A DNA stretch of 59,719 bases from Deltaproteobacteria bacterium (lineage in GTDB: Bacteria > Myxococcota > UBA727 > VGSZ01): positions 1 to 59,719 of the forward strand of contig JADZDP010000189.1 of NCBI GenBank assembly GCA_020850995.1, read 5' to 3'. Positions 33,109 through 41,925 of this stretch are shown here, one piece after another; position 1 is the stretch's first letter, and each line of letters begins with the position of its first letter. The notes beneath the pieces are model-generated. The model saw only the letters and a program-made list of their open reading frames with translations. It was not told the DNA's origin and did not search any database. The position numbers and the translations under genes were made by a program.

Positions 33109-35178
33109 TCACTGCGGCACGTTCGCGCCGAGCTGTAGTGTGCCGACGGGATCCAGCGTCACGCTCGACACCAGCTCCCGCGCGCTGACCACCCACAGGT
33201 CGGGGATGAAGCGCGACGCCAGGTCGAAGAGGGGTCGCCGCAGGTCGGGTGGCGCCAGCACCACCACGGGGGCGCCCTCGGCCAACAAGCGCGCCGCGTG
33301 ACGCTCGATCCCCTCGATGAGCCGTCGTGCGCTCTCGATGTCGAGCGCCAACACCGGCTCGCCGTCGGCCTGCGCCATCGCCGAGCGCATCGTCGTCTCG
33401 GTGGCGCGATCAATCACGATGGCGCGGGTCTTGCCGTGCTCATCCACCAGGCGCGCGCTGATCTGGCGCGCCAGGCGCCGGCGTGCGTGCTCGATGAGAA
33501 AGACCGGGTCTTTGCTGCGCGGCGCCGCCTCGGCGATGGACTCGAGGACGCCGCGCAGATCGCGGATCCCCACGCCCTCGCGCAAGAGCCCACGCACCAC
33601 CGCCAACACCTCGCCAAGACCGACGGCGCCGGGCACCACATCCTCCACGAGCTTGGGGAACTGCTTGGCGAGCAGCGCCAGGTGCTCCTGCAGCTCTTGG
33701 CGACCGATGATCTCGTGCGCGTTTCTGCGCAGCACTTCGCCCACGTGCGTCGTGATCGCCGAGGACGGATCGACGATCGTCAGGCCCTGCATCTCGGCGG
33801 CGCTCCGCCGGTTGGCGGCGATCCAGCGCGCTGGGAGCCCGAACGCCGGCTCGCGCACCGCGAGGCCGTCGATGGCCGGATCGGCGCCGCGGGGATCGAG
33901 GACCATCAGGCGGTCGTGGTGCGCCACGCCCCGCGCGATCTCGCTGCCGCGCAAGAGGATGCGGTACGTCGAGGGCGGTAGGCTCATGTCGTCGCACAGG
34001 TGCACGGCAGGCAAGAGGAAGCCGAGCTCGGTTGCGATCCGTTTGCGCAGCGCCACCACGCGCTTGGGGAGGTCGTCGCCACCCTTGGCATCGATCATCC
34101 CCACGAGGTCGAGCGACAGCTGCAGCTCGAGCGGTTCAACAGCGAGGAGATCTTGCGGTCGTTCCTCGGTCGGCTTCTTCGCCTCCGCTGCAGGAGCTTT
34201 GGGTGCCATGCCGAGCTTGCGCACCGACCGGCCCATCAACGCCAGTGCTGCCCCCATCGACAGCAGGATCATCGAGGGCATGCCCGGTACGAATGCCAAC
34301 ATCCCCATGACGCCCGCGGTGAGGAACAGCACCATCGGGTCGCGGACCATTTGGCCGCGGAACGCAGCTCCCAGATCGCCGCTCGTGCCCGCGCGCGTCA
34401 CCATCAAGCCGGCAGCCGTCGACACCAGCAGGGCCGGCAACTGCGAGACCAGGCCGTCGCCGATGGTGAGGATGGTGTAGGTCTCTGCTGCCTTGCTGAT
34501 GTCCATGCCGTCGCGCGCCACGCCGGCGACGAGCCCGCCAACGATGTTGATGCCGGTGATGGCCAAGCCCGCGATAGCATCACCGCGTACGAACTTGCTC
34601 GCGCCGTCCATGGCGCCAAAGAACTCGGTCTCCTGCTCGAGGCGGCGGCGCCGCGTGCGCGCCTGACCGTCGTCAATGATGCCCGCCGCCAGATCGGCGT
34701 CGATGGACATCTGCTTTCCTGGCAAGGCATCGAGGGTGAAGCGCGCCGCCACTTCCGAGATGCGACCCGAGCCCTTGGTGATGACCGCGAAGTTGACCAA
34801 GAGCAGGATGACGAACACGACGGCGCCGATAATGACGCTGCCGCCGACAGCGAAGCGCCCGAACGCCTCCACGATGTGTCCAGCGGCGCCATCGCCGTCT
34901 CCGCCGTGCAGCAAGATCAAGCGCGTTGTCGAGATGTTGAGCGCCAGGCGCAGCAAGGTGATGAGCAGCAGCAGCGATGGGAAGATCGACAGCTCCAGTG
35001 GGTCGCGCATGCGCAGCGCTACCAGCAGCACGACCACTGATGCGGCCATCACCAGCGCGAGCATCGCGTCGACCGCTGGCGCCGGGAGTGGCACCACCAG
35101 GGTCGCCATCACGCCAACCACGGCGATAGCGAGGACGTTGGCGCTGCGTGTCGTGCTCTGCTCGGGTGCGTCGCTCAT
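33109..35178 (-). CDS. flhA: Export gate protein FlhA
   Basis: Large export-gate subunit, 689 aa. Eight membrane helices occupy about residues 15-330. The cytoplasmic FHIPEP motif region is seen as FPSLLLLITLLRLALNISTT and SIDADLAAGIIDDGQAR. A linker rich in Pro, Lys and Glu (about 335-360) precedes the cytoplasmic domain that docks chaperone-substrate complexes (AFGLPARWIA, RNAHEIIGRQELQEHL). The ATG at 35178 follows the sigma gene by 14 nt. The upstream in-frame ATG at 35250 would run into that sigma gene and is rejected. Confidence 0.95.
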   Translation of the reverse strand: MSDAPEQSTTRSANVLAIAVVGVMATLVVPLPAPAVDAMLALVMAASVVVLLVALRMRDPLELSIFPSLLLLITLLRLALNISTTRLILLHGGDGDGAAGHIVEAFGRFAVGGSVIIGAVVFVILLLVNFAVITKGSGRISEVAARFTLDALPGKQMSIDADLAAGIIDDGQARTRRRRLEQETEFFGAMDGASKFVRGDAIAGLAITGINIVGGLVAGVARDGMDISKAAETYTILTIGDGLVSQLPALLVSTAAGLMVTRAGTSGDLGAAFRGQMVRDPMVLFLTAGVMGMLAFVPGMPSMILLSMGAALALMGRSVRKLGMAPKAPAAEAKKPTEERPQDLLAVEPLELQLSLDLVGMIDAKGGDDLPKRVVALRKRIATELGFLLPAVHLCDDMSLPPSTYRILLRGSEIARGVAHHDRLMVLDPRGADPAIDGLAVREPAFGLPARWIAANRRSAAEMQGLTIVDPSSAITTHVGEVLRRNAHEIIGRQELQEHLALLAKQFPKLVEDVVPGAVGLGEVLAVVRGLLREGVGIRDLRGVLESIAEAAPRSKDPVFLIEHARRRLARQISARLVDEHGKTRAIVIDRATETTMRSAMAQADGEPVLALDIESARRLIEGIERHAARLLAEGAPVVVLAPPDLRRPLFDLASRFIPDLWVVSARELVSSVTLDPVGTLQLGANVPQ

Positions 35179-35192
35179 CGATGTCGGCCGCG

Positions 35193-35873
35193 CTAGGCGT
35201 CGAGCATGGAGACGCGCAGGCGCTCGACGAGGCGAGTATGCAACTGGCACACCCTGCTCTCGGTGATGCCCATCAGCTCACCGATCTGCTTCATGGTCAG
35301 CTCTTCTACGTAGTAGAGCGACAGGATCTGCTGGTCGCGCAGCGGCAGGCGCGCGATGGCGGCAGCCAGGTCACGGCGACGCTCGTGCGACTCGAGGTGG
35401 ATCGTGGGGACCACGGCGACGCCCGGCAAGGCCTCGGCACCCCCTTCGCGCACATCCTCGATGTGCACCACGGCGCGGGAGAGCGCGACCGGCAAGCGAC
35501 GCGGCGCACCGCCCAGATGATCCGCGACCTCGCGCTCGGTCGGCAGGCGACCAAGGCGGCCGGTCAAGGTGTGCTCGACCTCGGCCGCACGGCGCACGCT
35601 GCGACGCACCGAGCGCGGCAGCCAGTCCATGGCGCGCAGCTCATCGAGGATGGCGCCGCGGATGCGGACCTCGGCGTAGTACTCAAAGTGGTCGGCGCGC
35701 TCGTCATCGTAGCGGTTGAGCGCCGCCAGGAGCCCGATGGTGCCTGCGCCGATCAAATCATCGATGGCCACGTCCCGCGGGAGGCGGCGCGCGATGCGGC
35801 GCGCGACGCGGTGAACCAGATGGAGATGCTGTTCGACGGTGGGAGCGCAGGAGCCGGTGGTGGGAGCGTTCAT
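35193..35873 (-). CDS. FliA-family sigma factor, third paralogue
   Basis: A 226-aa sigma-28-type factor with region 2 (LVHRVARRIARRLPRDVAID, DLIGAGTIGLLAALNRYDDE), a region 3 helix (GRLPTEREVADHLGG) and region 4 (LTMKQIGELMGITESRVCQL). It is closest to the region-3-less sigma at 11964-12560 and more distant from the flhG-linked FliA. It is the first gene of the operon with flhA, which is unusual because FliA normally comes last. If it is made early, it could drive flhA-flhF-flhG or class-specific genes by feedback. Confidence 0.9.
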   Translation of the reverse strand: MNAPTTGSCAPTVEQHLHLVHRVARRIARRLPRDVAIDDLIGAGTIGLLAALNRYDDERADHFEYYAEVRIRGAILDELRAMDWLPRSVRRSVRRAAEVEHTLTGRLGRLPTEREVADHLGGAPRRLPVALSRAVVHIEDVREGGAEALPGVAVVPTIHLESHERRRDLAAAIARLPLRDQQILSLYYVEELTMKQIGELMGITESRVCQLHTRLVERLRVSMLDA

Positions 35874-35905
35874 CGAATCACCTCATGACTGCCGGAGGGC
35901 AGATG

Positions 35906-35921
35906 ATCACGAGGCGTGCCA
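35906..35921 (-). promoter_or_regulatory. Candidate sigma-54-type promoter before third sigma gene
   Basis: The minus strand reads TGGCACG, CCTC, GTGAT. The -24 block is perfect; the -12 block departs from TTGC (GTGA). Geometry is good: transcription would begin about 22 nt before the ATG at 35873, leaving room for GAGGTG. The same variant occurs before the sigma gene at 12560. An NtrC-type activator is encoded at 14600. Confidence 0.35.
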
Positions 35922-36170
35922 CCGCATGCGAGGCGTCCGGACGCCGAGGCCCGGTTGAATCTCCTGGGTCGCGCCGACCCCTGCTGGTCACATGACACCC
36001 GTGCGACAAAGCCCGACCCCATGCACGCGGCGTCTGGCTGTTGGATCGGCCGCTCTTTCCGAGACCCTAAGAGGCAGCTCGTGAGATCACGCGTCGCCTG
36101 CTGGCATCACCGAGCTCCTGCGACCCGCTGAGCGTGCCGGCCGGGGAGATCCGCGCCCCACCAGGTACCC
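35922..36170. other. Divergent regulatory region
   Basis: About 350 bp separate the sigma-flhA operon from the 20-kb operon. No gene was recognised in it. It probably holds binding sites for flagellar activators, but apart from the two motifs listed at its edges nothing repeated or palindromic stood out. Confidence 0.4.
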
Positions 36171-36196
36171 CTTAATCACCGCGCGGTTGCGACGAA
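36171..36196 (+). promoter_or_regulatory. Shared flagellar promoter motif before 20-kb operon
   Basis: CTTAATCACCGCGCGG, TT, GCGACGAA. Fifteen of the first 17 positions match the motif before fliC (21961-21988), and the GCGACGAA block is identical. It ends 27 nt before the ATG of the receiver gene at 36224, a good position for a -10 element. I take it as the main promoter candidate of the mot-flg-fli operon. Confidence 0.4.
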
Positions 36197-36223
36197 ACAA
36201 CGGTGAAGCTCAGGAGTGGGCCA

Positions 36224-36694
36224 ATGATGCGCGTCCTCTTCGTCGATGATGAACAGCTCATTCTCAACGCGCTGCGCCGCACGCTGCGCAACGAGGGGTT
36301 CGAGCTCTTCTTCACCACCGATCCACTCAGCGCGCCGCGTATGATCGCGGAGGAGCGCATCGACGTAATCGTCAGCGACCACATGATGCCCGACATGTCG
36401 GGCGTCGAGCTCTTGGCGCTGGTGCGCTCGCTCCACCGCAATGTCACGCGCTTGATGATGACGGGTCAGGCGGACCTCAGCGCCACCATCCGCGCCGTCA
36501 ACGAAGGCGCCGTGCACCGTTTCCTCGAGAAGCCATGGGACGACGCCCAGCTCAAGCGCGTACTGCACGAGATAGAGCGCAGCCGTGAACGGCTCGCCGT
36601 GGTGGCGCCATCGCCCGCGCTGCCGCCGCTGGCGTCGCGCGCGCCGTTGCCGACCCAGCAACCGCGCCAGCGCGTGGTGGGCATCGAATCCTGA
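36224..36694 (+). CDS. Single-domain response regulator heading flagellar operon
   Basis: A 156-aa receiver with a Pro/Ala-rich tail. The acidic pair (LFVDDEQ), Asp52 (VIVSDHMMPDMSG), Thr (LMMTGQAD) and Lys (FLEKPWDD) are complete. It is a close paralogue of the receiver at 16208. It is the first gene of the operon that later includes motA, motB and the basal-body genes, so it may act as a motor or assembly regulator in the manner of CheY. AGGAG precedes the ATG by 7 nt. Confidence 0.88.
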   Translation: MMRVLFVDDEQLILNALRRTLRNEGFELFFTTDPLSAPRMIAEERIDVIVSDHMMPDMSGVELLALVRSLHRNVTRLMMTGQADLSATIRAVNEGAVHRFLEKPWDDAQLKRVLHEIERSRERLAVVAPSPALPPLASRAPLPTQQPRQRVVGIES

Positions 36695-36740
36695 GCGCGG
36701 CGCGCGACTCCCACATCGTCGACCACCGCGAGCGTCCGCG

Positions 36741-37706
36741 ATGCGGCGCAGTCCTTGGCGGCTCCGGCGCGCGCTGATCGCGACGGCCTCGGTCGTTGGT
36801 CCTCAAGATCTCCCATTCCTCGTCGTTCTGCGGGATGTGGACTGCGGGCGACCACCTCTTGATCGTGCCCTGCAAGCCGTGGGGGAGATCGATCCGCGGG
36901 CGCGCAGCTTCGTTCGCGAGGTGTGCGATCGCGTCGCCAACGGCGACTGTGTCCGCAGCGCGCTGCTGCCGGCCGTCGCGCTCGAGCTCCACGAGATGGC
37001 GTCGGATCCCAACGTGCACCTCAAGCGCGTGGCGGAGCGCGCGGTCACCGATCCTTCCATTGCCGCTCGCGTCATCGCGCTCGGATCTTCGCCGCTGTAC
37101 TCACCACACCCACCTCGCACGGTGAAGGACGCGCTCGCGCGCATCGGGCTCGATGGCGTGCGGCACGTGGTGTTCGACGCCGCCTTCCAGTCACGCCTGC
37201 TGCGCCGAGGGCCGCTCTTGCCGCTCGTAGAACGCACCATTCGTCACGCGAGAACCATGAGCGTCATCGCCCGGCATCTCGCGATCGATGTCGGCGTTCA
37301 TCCGGGTACCGCCGGGCTCGCCGGGCTGCTCCACGCGCTCGGCGCCATCGTGCTCTTCGACGAGTTCAGCGCCAAGCGGGGCGCAGCTTTGCCGCGCAGC
37401 GTCGCGATCCTCACGGCGCGCGTGCTCCACGCCTGGGTGGCGGCGCGCGTAGCGAAGAACCATGCCATCGAGCCAGAGGTGGTCCAGGCGCTTCGCGACC
37501 ATCATGATCTCAGCGAGCCGACACTCCCCCGCCTCTTGTGGCTCTGCGACCGCCTCTCACCCGCTGAGCCGGGCCAGCGGGCTGCTCCGCTCGACGAGTG
37601 CATCGCCCGTTCCGGCCTGCCGCTGCGAGTCGAGGCGGTGACCGACCGCTTGCGGCCGCTGCTGGTGACGGTCGAGGAGCTGGTGCGAGACCGCATCGCA
37701 TCTTGA
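36741..37706 (+). CDS. HDOD-domain protein
   Basis: A 321-aa protein with an HDOD domain: LPAVALELHEMASDPNVHLK, VTDPSIAARVIALGSSPLYS and a KDALARIGLDGVRHVVFD helix. HDOD proteins bind signalling partners and do not keep the full HD catalytic pair. The C-terminal half follows the HD-like fold (GLLHALGAIVLFDEFS). The gene lies 46 nt after the receiver gene and 43 nt before the PilT-like gene. A role in receiver signalling to the flagellum is likely but not shown. Confidence 0.8.
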   Translation: MRRSPWRLRRALIATASVVGPQDLPFLVVLRDVDCGRPPLDRALQAVGEIDPRARSFVREVCDRVANGDCVRSALLPAVALELHEMASDPNVHLKRVAERAVTDPSIAARVIALGSSPLYSPHPPRTVKDALARIGLDGVRHVVFDAAFQSRLLRRGPLLPLVERTIRHARTMSVIARHLAIDVGVHPGTAGLAGLLHALGAIVLFDEFSAKRGAALPRSVAILTARVLHAWVAARVAKNHAIEPEVVQALRDHHDLSEPTLPRLLWLCDRLSPAEPGQRAAPLDECIARSGLPLRVEAVTDRLRPLLVTVEELVRDRIAS

Positions 37707-37749
37707 GCGGCGCTCTTAGCGAAGGCGCACGGTGCGCCGAGGAGATGAC

Positions 37750-38841
37750 GTGGACGCGAACGCACACAGCACCAACCTCCAGGCCTTTGCCAACCTGCTG
37801 GTGCGCGCAGGGCAAGGCGGCTGCTCGGATGTCCATGTTCGCACCAACGCGCCGCCCATGGGCCGACGTGGCGGGCGCTTGGTTCCGCTCGGCGACGGCA
37901 GTGTGAGCAGCGATGCCATTCTCGAGCTCATCCAGGCCACGGCGAAGCGCCCACTCGCCGCGGCGTCGCTCGAGTACTCGTTCGACATTGGCGACGCGCT
38001 ACGGGCTCGCTGCCATGCTTTCCGCGACTCCGACGGTTGGGCTGTGGCGGTTCGCCTGGTGCCGCATGCCATCCCCAGCTTCAGCGACCTGCGCCTTCCG
38101 CCCGTGGTCAAGACCTTCGTCGAGCCGCGGCCGGGCCTCCTGCTCATCACCGGGCCCATGGGCACCGGCAAGTCGACGACGGCGGCAGCGATCCTCAGTG
38201 CCATCGCGGCGCGCGACGGCCTTCGCATCGTCACGCTCGAGGACCCCATCGAGCACCGCATCCACGGCGCGCCCTCGTGCGTCAGTCAACGCGAGATCGG
38301 TCGCGACTGCGTGAACATCGAGCAGGGTTTGCGCGACGCGCTACGCGAAGACGCCGACGTGCTGTTCGTCGGTGAAATCCGCACCGGCGATGAGCTCGAG
38401 GTGGCGCTGCACGCGGCCGACATGGGCATCTCGGTGGTCGCGACCTTCCACACTGCCGGCGCCCTACAGACCGTGAATCGCCTGGTGTCGATGCACGCAC
38501 CAGACGCTCAGCAGATCGCACGCGAACGCCTGGCCGACTCGCTGCGCGCGGTGATCTCGCAGCGTCTCTTGCCGCGCAAGAACAGCGCGGCGCGGGTGCT
38601 CACGACGGAGGTCATGGTCAGCGGCCCCACGACGCGCGAGTGCGTCCGTGATCTGACCAAGCTCAAGGGACTGCCCGCCGTGCTCGAGCGCGGCACCGAT
38701 GTCGGCATGCACACCTTCGATCAGAGCCTGCTGCAGCTCTGCTCCTCGGGGCTGGTCGATGTCGAGGCGGCGATCGCCGCGGCGACCTCACCAGGCAACC
38801 TGCGACGCGCGCTCAACCTCGCCGCCATGAACGCCGCGTGA
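37750..38841 (+). CDS. PilT-type secretion ATPase
   Basis: A 363-aa ATPase of the PilT/GspE family. The N-terminal motif CSDVHVRTNAPP (about 25-36) matches the ASDLH-type start of PilT. Walker A GPMGTGKST is at 135-143, then the Asp-box region (VTLEDPIEHR), Walker B VLFVGEIRT and a His-box ATFHT. The GTG at 37750 has GAGGAG upstream. PilT proteins power retraction of type IV pili; finding one within a flagellar operon, with no pilus genes nearby, is unusual. The C-terminal AIRNLIRE motif of true retraction ATPases is not seen. Its partner in this setting is unknown. Confidence 0.85.
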   Translation: MDANAHSTNLQAFANLLVRAGQGGCSDVHVRTNAPPMGRRGGRLVPLGDGSVSSDAILELIQATAKRPLAAASLEYSFDIGDALRARCHAFRDSDGWAVAVRLVPHAIPSFSDLRLPPVVKTFVEPRPGLLLITGPMGTGKSTTAAAILSAIAARDGLRIVTLEDPIEHRIHGAPSCVSQREIGRDCVNIEQGLRDALREDADVLFVGEIRTGDELEVALHAADMGISVVATFHTAGALQTVNRLVSMHAPDAQQIARERLADSLRAVISQRLLPRKNSAARVLTTEVMVSGPTTRECVRDLTKLKGLPAVLERGTDVGMHTFDQSLLQLCSSGLVDVEAAIAAATSPGNLRRALNLAAMNAA

Positions 38842-38848
38842 GGACCAC

Positions 38849-39055
38849 ATGATCTCCTTGACCAGGCTCGACGGCGCTCGTTTCTGGCTCAACGCCGCGC
38901 TCATCGTCACGCTCGAGGAGGCCCCGGACACCGTCGTCGTGCTGTCGACCGGCACGAGCATGATGGTGCGCGAGAAGGCAGCCCAAATCCTCGACCGCAT
39001 CTTGCAGCACCAACGTTCCATTCGCGGCGTCGTCACGCCCCCACAACCGGAGTAG
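38849..39055 (+). CDS. flbD: Flagellar protein FlbD
   Basis: A 68-aa protein of the FlbD/SwrD family: MISLTRLDGARFWLNAALIV followed by TLEEAPDTVVVLSTGTSMMV. These small proteins precede motA-motB in many species and raise motor torque or swarming power. It begins 7 nt after the PilT-like gene and ends 7 nt before motA. Confidence 0.9.
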   Translation: MISLTRLDGARFWLNAALIVTLEEAPDTVVVLSTGTSMMVREKAAQILDRILQHQRSIRGVVTPPQPE

Positions 39056-39062
39056 CCGCGCC

Positions 39063-39827
39063 ATGGATATCGCCACCGTCGCCGGGCTCGTTGGAGCGAT
39101 CGCCGCCATCCTCGTCGGTCAAGCCCTCGAGGGTGGACACGCCGGCTCGCTGGTCCAGGCGACCGCCTTCATCATCGTCGCCGGCGGCACGCTCGGCGCC
39201 GTGGCGGTGGCGTCACCAGGAAAGCAACTCAAGCAGGGGTTCGGCCTGCTCAAGGTGGCGGTGTTCCCCCCAAAACACGACGTGAACGCGCTGGTCACGC
39301 TCATCCTCGAGTACGCCGCCCTGGCACGCAAAGAGGGCGTGCTGGCGCTCGAACCCAAGATCGATCAGACCAAGGACCCGTTTTTGCGCCGCGCGCTGCA
39401 ACTCTTGGTGGACGGTGTCGACCACGCCGTTACCCGCGACATCCTCGAGGAAGACTGCCACCACACCATCACCACCAAGCTGGCGGCGGCCAAGCTGTGG
39501 GAGACCGCCGGCGGCTTCGCCCCCACCGTTGGCATTCTCGGCGCCGTGCTCGGCCTCATCCACGTGATGGAGAACCTGTCCGATCCCTCGAAGCTGGGTG
39601 GCGGCATCGCCACCGCGTTCGTCGCCACCGTGTACGGCGTTGGCCTCGCCAACCTCGTGTTCCTGCCTATTGGCAGCAAGCTCAAGACGCGCATCGCTCA
39701 CGAGAAGGAATTCAAGACGCTCATCATCGAGGGCATCCTCGGCATGCAAGAAGGCCTACCCACCAGCGTGCTGAGCGAGAAGCTGTCCGCGTTCTCCGGT
39801 CATCCGCCACCGGCCAAGAAGGCCTAG
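39063..39827 (+). CDS. motA: Flagellar stator protein MotA
   Basis: Stator subunit, 254 aa with four membrane helices (about 5-22, 30-50, 150-172, 185-205). The cytoplasmic loop has the expected ARKEGVLALE and KDPFLRRALQLLVDG. The inner helices carry GGFAPTVGILGAVLGLIHVM and ATAFVATVYGVGLANLVFLP. Together with MotB it forms the ion channel that drives rotation. Ion choice (H+ or Na+) cannot be decided by eye. It ends 7 nt before motB. Confidence 0.95.
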   Translation: MDIATVAGLVGAIAAILVGQALEGGHAGSLVQATAFIIVAGGTLGAVAVASPGKQLKQGFGLLKVAVFPPKHDVNALVTLILEYAALARKEGVLALEPKIDQTKDPFLRRALQLLVDGVDHAVTRDILEEDCHHTITTKLAAAKLWETAGGFAPTVGILGAVLGLIHVMENLSDPSKLGGGIATAFVATVYGVGLANLVFLPIGSKLKTRIAHEKEFKTLIIEGILGMQEGLPTSVLSEKLSAFSGHPPPAKKA

Positions 39828-39834
39828 GACCCAC

Positions 39835-40635
39835 ATGGCCAAGCACGTCGAGCACGAAGAGCACGAGAATCACGAACGTTGGCTGGTGAGCTATGCCGAC
39901 TTCATCACGCTGCTGTTCGCGTTCTTCGTCGTCATGTACTCCATCTCCTCGGTCGACCAGACCCGCGCCATCCAAGTGGAGCAGGCAGTGAAGTGGGCGC
40001 TGCACATGGTCGGAAAAGGCGGCGGCGGCACGAGCGTCGTATCGGGCCCGCTGACCGTCGCGCCCGACGTGACCAACCAGGGCGTAGTCATCGAGCGCCT
40101 GCGCCTGCGCATCGAAGAGCGTTTGCGCGCCACCGGCGTGGGCGTCGCTCGTCCGTCGCTGATGGTGATCGCCGAGGGCAACAGGCTCACCGTGCGTCTG
40201 TCGGCCATGGAGCTCTATGACGAAGCGGAGGCGATTCCGCGGCCGTCAATGTTGCCGACCCTCGATACCGTCTTGGCTGAGCTCGCGCGCTACAGCGGCA
40301 CCTTGTCGGTCGAGGGGCACGCCGATCAGGCGGGGCGAACCAAGAACGGCGTCGATCCCAATTGGGAGCTGTCGGCGCGGCGCGCGGCTGCTGTTGCCGC
40401 GTACGCCGATGCGACCCACGCCGTGCCCCCCGAGCGCATTCGCGCCGTTGGCTACGGCGCCACCAGGCCCATCGCCACCCAGGCGACCGCCGAGGGCCGT
40501 CGTCAGAATCGGCGCCTGGAGCTGGTGCTCGAGCTCGATGCTCCGACCACAAAGGAGATCATCGACCCGACCCGGCCCCCGGACCCACTGAACCGCTACG
40601 ACGCGCCGCGGTCGGACGACCCCGCTCGCAAGTAG
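39835..40635 (+). CDS. motB: Flagellar stator protein MotB
   Basis: 266 aa. The single membrane helix begins with WLVSYADFITLLFAFFVVMY; Asp22 is the ion-binding residue. The C-terminal OmpA-like peptidoglycan-binding domain (about 130-255) includes VEGHADQAG, NWELSARRAAAV and AVGYGATRPIAT followed by RRQNRRLEL. The long N-terminal acidic/His run (HVEHEEHENHE) is unremarkable. It anchors the stator to the cell wall. Confidence 0.95.
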   Translation: MAKHVEHEEHENHERWLVSYADFITLLFAFFVVMYSISSVDQTRAIQVEQAVKWALHMVGKGGGGTSVVSGPLTVAPDVTNQGVVIERLRLRIEERLRATGVGVARPSLMVIAEGNRLTVRLSAMELYDEAEAIPRPSMLPTLDTVLAELARYSGTLSVEGHADQAGRTKNGVDPNWELSARRAAAVAAYADATHAVPPERIRAVGYGATRPIATQATAEGRRQNRRLELVLELDAPTTKEIIDPTRPPDPLNRYDAPRSDDPARK

Positions 40636-40695
40636 GCAGCAGGCGTTCCAGGCGCACACGGATCCGCACCGCTCAAGCCTCGCCCCTAGGTGGCG

Positions 40696-41925
40696 ATGAC
40701 CATCACCGTGCTTGCAGCCCTGCTCTTTTTGGCCGCGACCGGTACGCCCTTCACCGACGTCATCGAAGGGTGGCCGGTGCCGCCCGGCACGACTGTCGAG
40801 GTGGATGCGCTCGCGGCCAGCATCCGGCTGCGAGTGCCCAGTGGCGCGCTGGGCGCGCGCGGCGATGCACGGGGGCTGCCGCCGCTGCCGTTCACCTCCA
40901 CGCTCTGCCGACGTGAGAGCCAAGTTCTCAACCGCATCGTGATGCGCTGCTCGAGCCGCCGCATCGCAGCCGAGGTGGTGCGTGGCAAGGGCGGCGTGCA
41001 GGTCATGGTGCGGCGCCTGCGCACGACGCCGCTCGTCGACGGCGACGCGACCTTGCCGTTGTTCACGTGGGACCCGCGCGAGGTTGGCATCGGCGGTGCC
41101 TGTCCTGGTGACTCGCCGGCGGCACAGGCAGAGTGCTTGCTGCAGAAGGGCGACCTGGTCCACGCCGTCGTCCCCTTGCGCACATCGATGGAGCTGTCGC
41201 CGAGCTATGCCGGTCTCCGCTTGGGTGACCTGGCGGTGTTGGCCGGTGACCTGGAGGGCGCGGCGCAGTTCTGGGATCGCACGCAGGGCCTGGGCCCCTT
41301 CGGACGCCTGGCCGCCGCTCGCCTCTGCGATCGCACCGGACGCTGCGACAAGGTTGCGGCCAAAGAGGTCGGCATTCTCTTCGACCCTCTCGACGACGTG
41401 GCGCTGCCACAGCCGCTCGCCGACGAGATGGTGCTGCGCCGTGCGCGGGCGGCCGCATACGACGATCGCTTCGATGACGCAGTCGGCGCCCTCATCGCCG
41501 CCGACCTGCGACCGTGCGTGCGCGCCGTGGCCTTCTGCCAGCGCCTGCTGCTCGAGGCGTTCCGCGAGCGTGGCGGCGACGATGCGTCGGCAGAGCTGAC
41601 GGCGTGGCTCTTGTTGCCGACGCGCGACGGCACGCAATCGAGCGAGGAGCTCGCGGCCCTGGCTGCGCGCGCGGCTCGTCAGGTAGGCGCCGCCGGCTTC
41701 GCTGCCGGCGTGTGGTCGCAGGCCATCGATGGCAAGCGCGGCGCCGAGCTCGAGCAGGGCATGCTCGCCATCACCGACCTGTACCTCGACGCGGGCGAGG
41801 GGGCGCGCGCCGCCGCCGTGATGCGCTACGCCGCTCGCTCCTTCCCTGCATCGTTCAAGGGCGAGCGGTGGCGCGTGCGACGCGATCGCATGGCCGCGCT
41901 CGACGAGACCGGAGACCCCCCATGA
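40696..41925 (+). CDS. Exported repeat-type protein between motB and flgB
   Basis: A 409-aa protein of unknown function with a signal peptide (TVLAALLFLAATGTPF). Four cysteines near residues 70-140 may form disulfides in the periplasm. The C-terminal two thirds is helical and TPR-like (GDLAVLAGDLEGAAQFWDR, DLYLDAGEGARAAAVMRYAA). Its stop overlaps the flgB start (ATGA), so it is part of the flagellar operon and probably acts at the basal body or stator in the periplasm. I cannot name it. An alternative GTG start at 40690 adds two residues. Confidence 0.7.
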   Translation: MTITVLAALLFLAATGTPFTDVIEGWPVPPGTTVEVDALAASIRLRVPSGALGARGDARGLPPLPFTSTLCRRESQVLNRIVMRCSSRRIAAEVVRGKGGVQVMVRRLRTTPLVDGDATLPLFTWDPREVGIGGACPGDSPAAQAECLLQKGDLVHAVVPLRTSMELSPSYAGLRLGDLAVLAGDLEGAAQFWDRTQGLGPFGRLAAARLCDRTGRCDKVAAKEVGILFDPLDDVALPQPLADEMVLRRARAAAYDDRFDDAVGALIAADLRPCVRAVAFCQRLLLEAFRERGGDDASAELTAWLLLPTRDGTQSSEELAALAARAARQVGAAGFAAGVWSQAIDGKRGAELEQGMLAITDLYLDAGEGARAAAVMRYAARSFPASFKGERWRVRRDRMAALDETGDPP

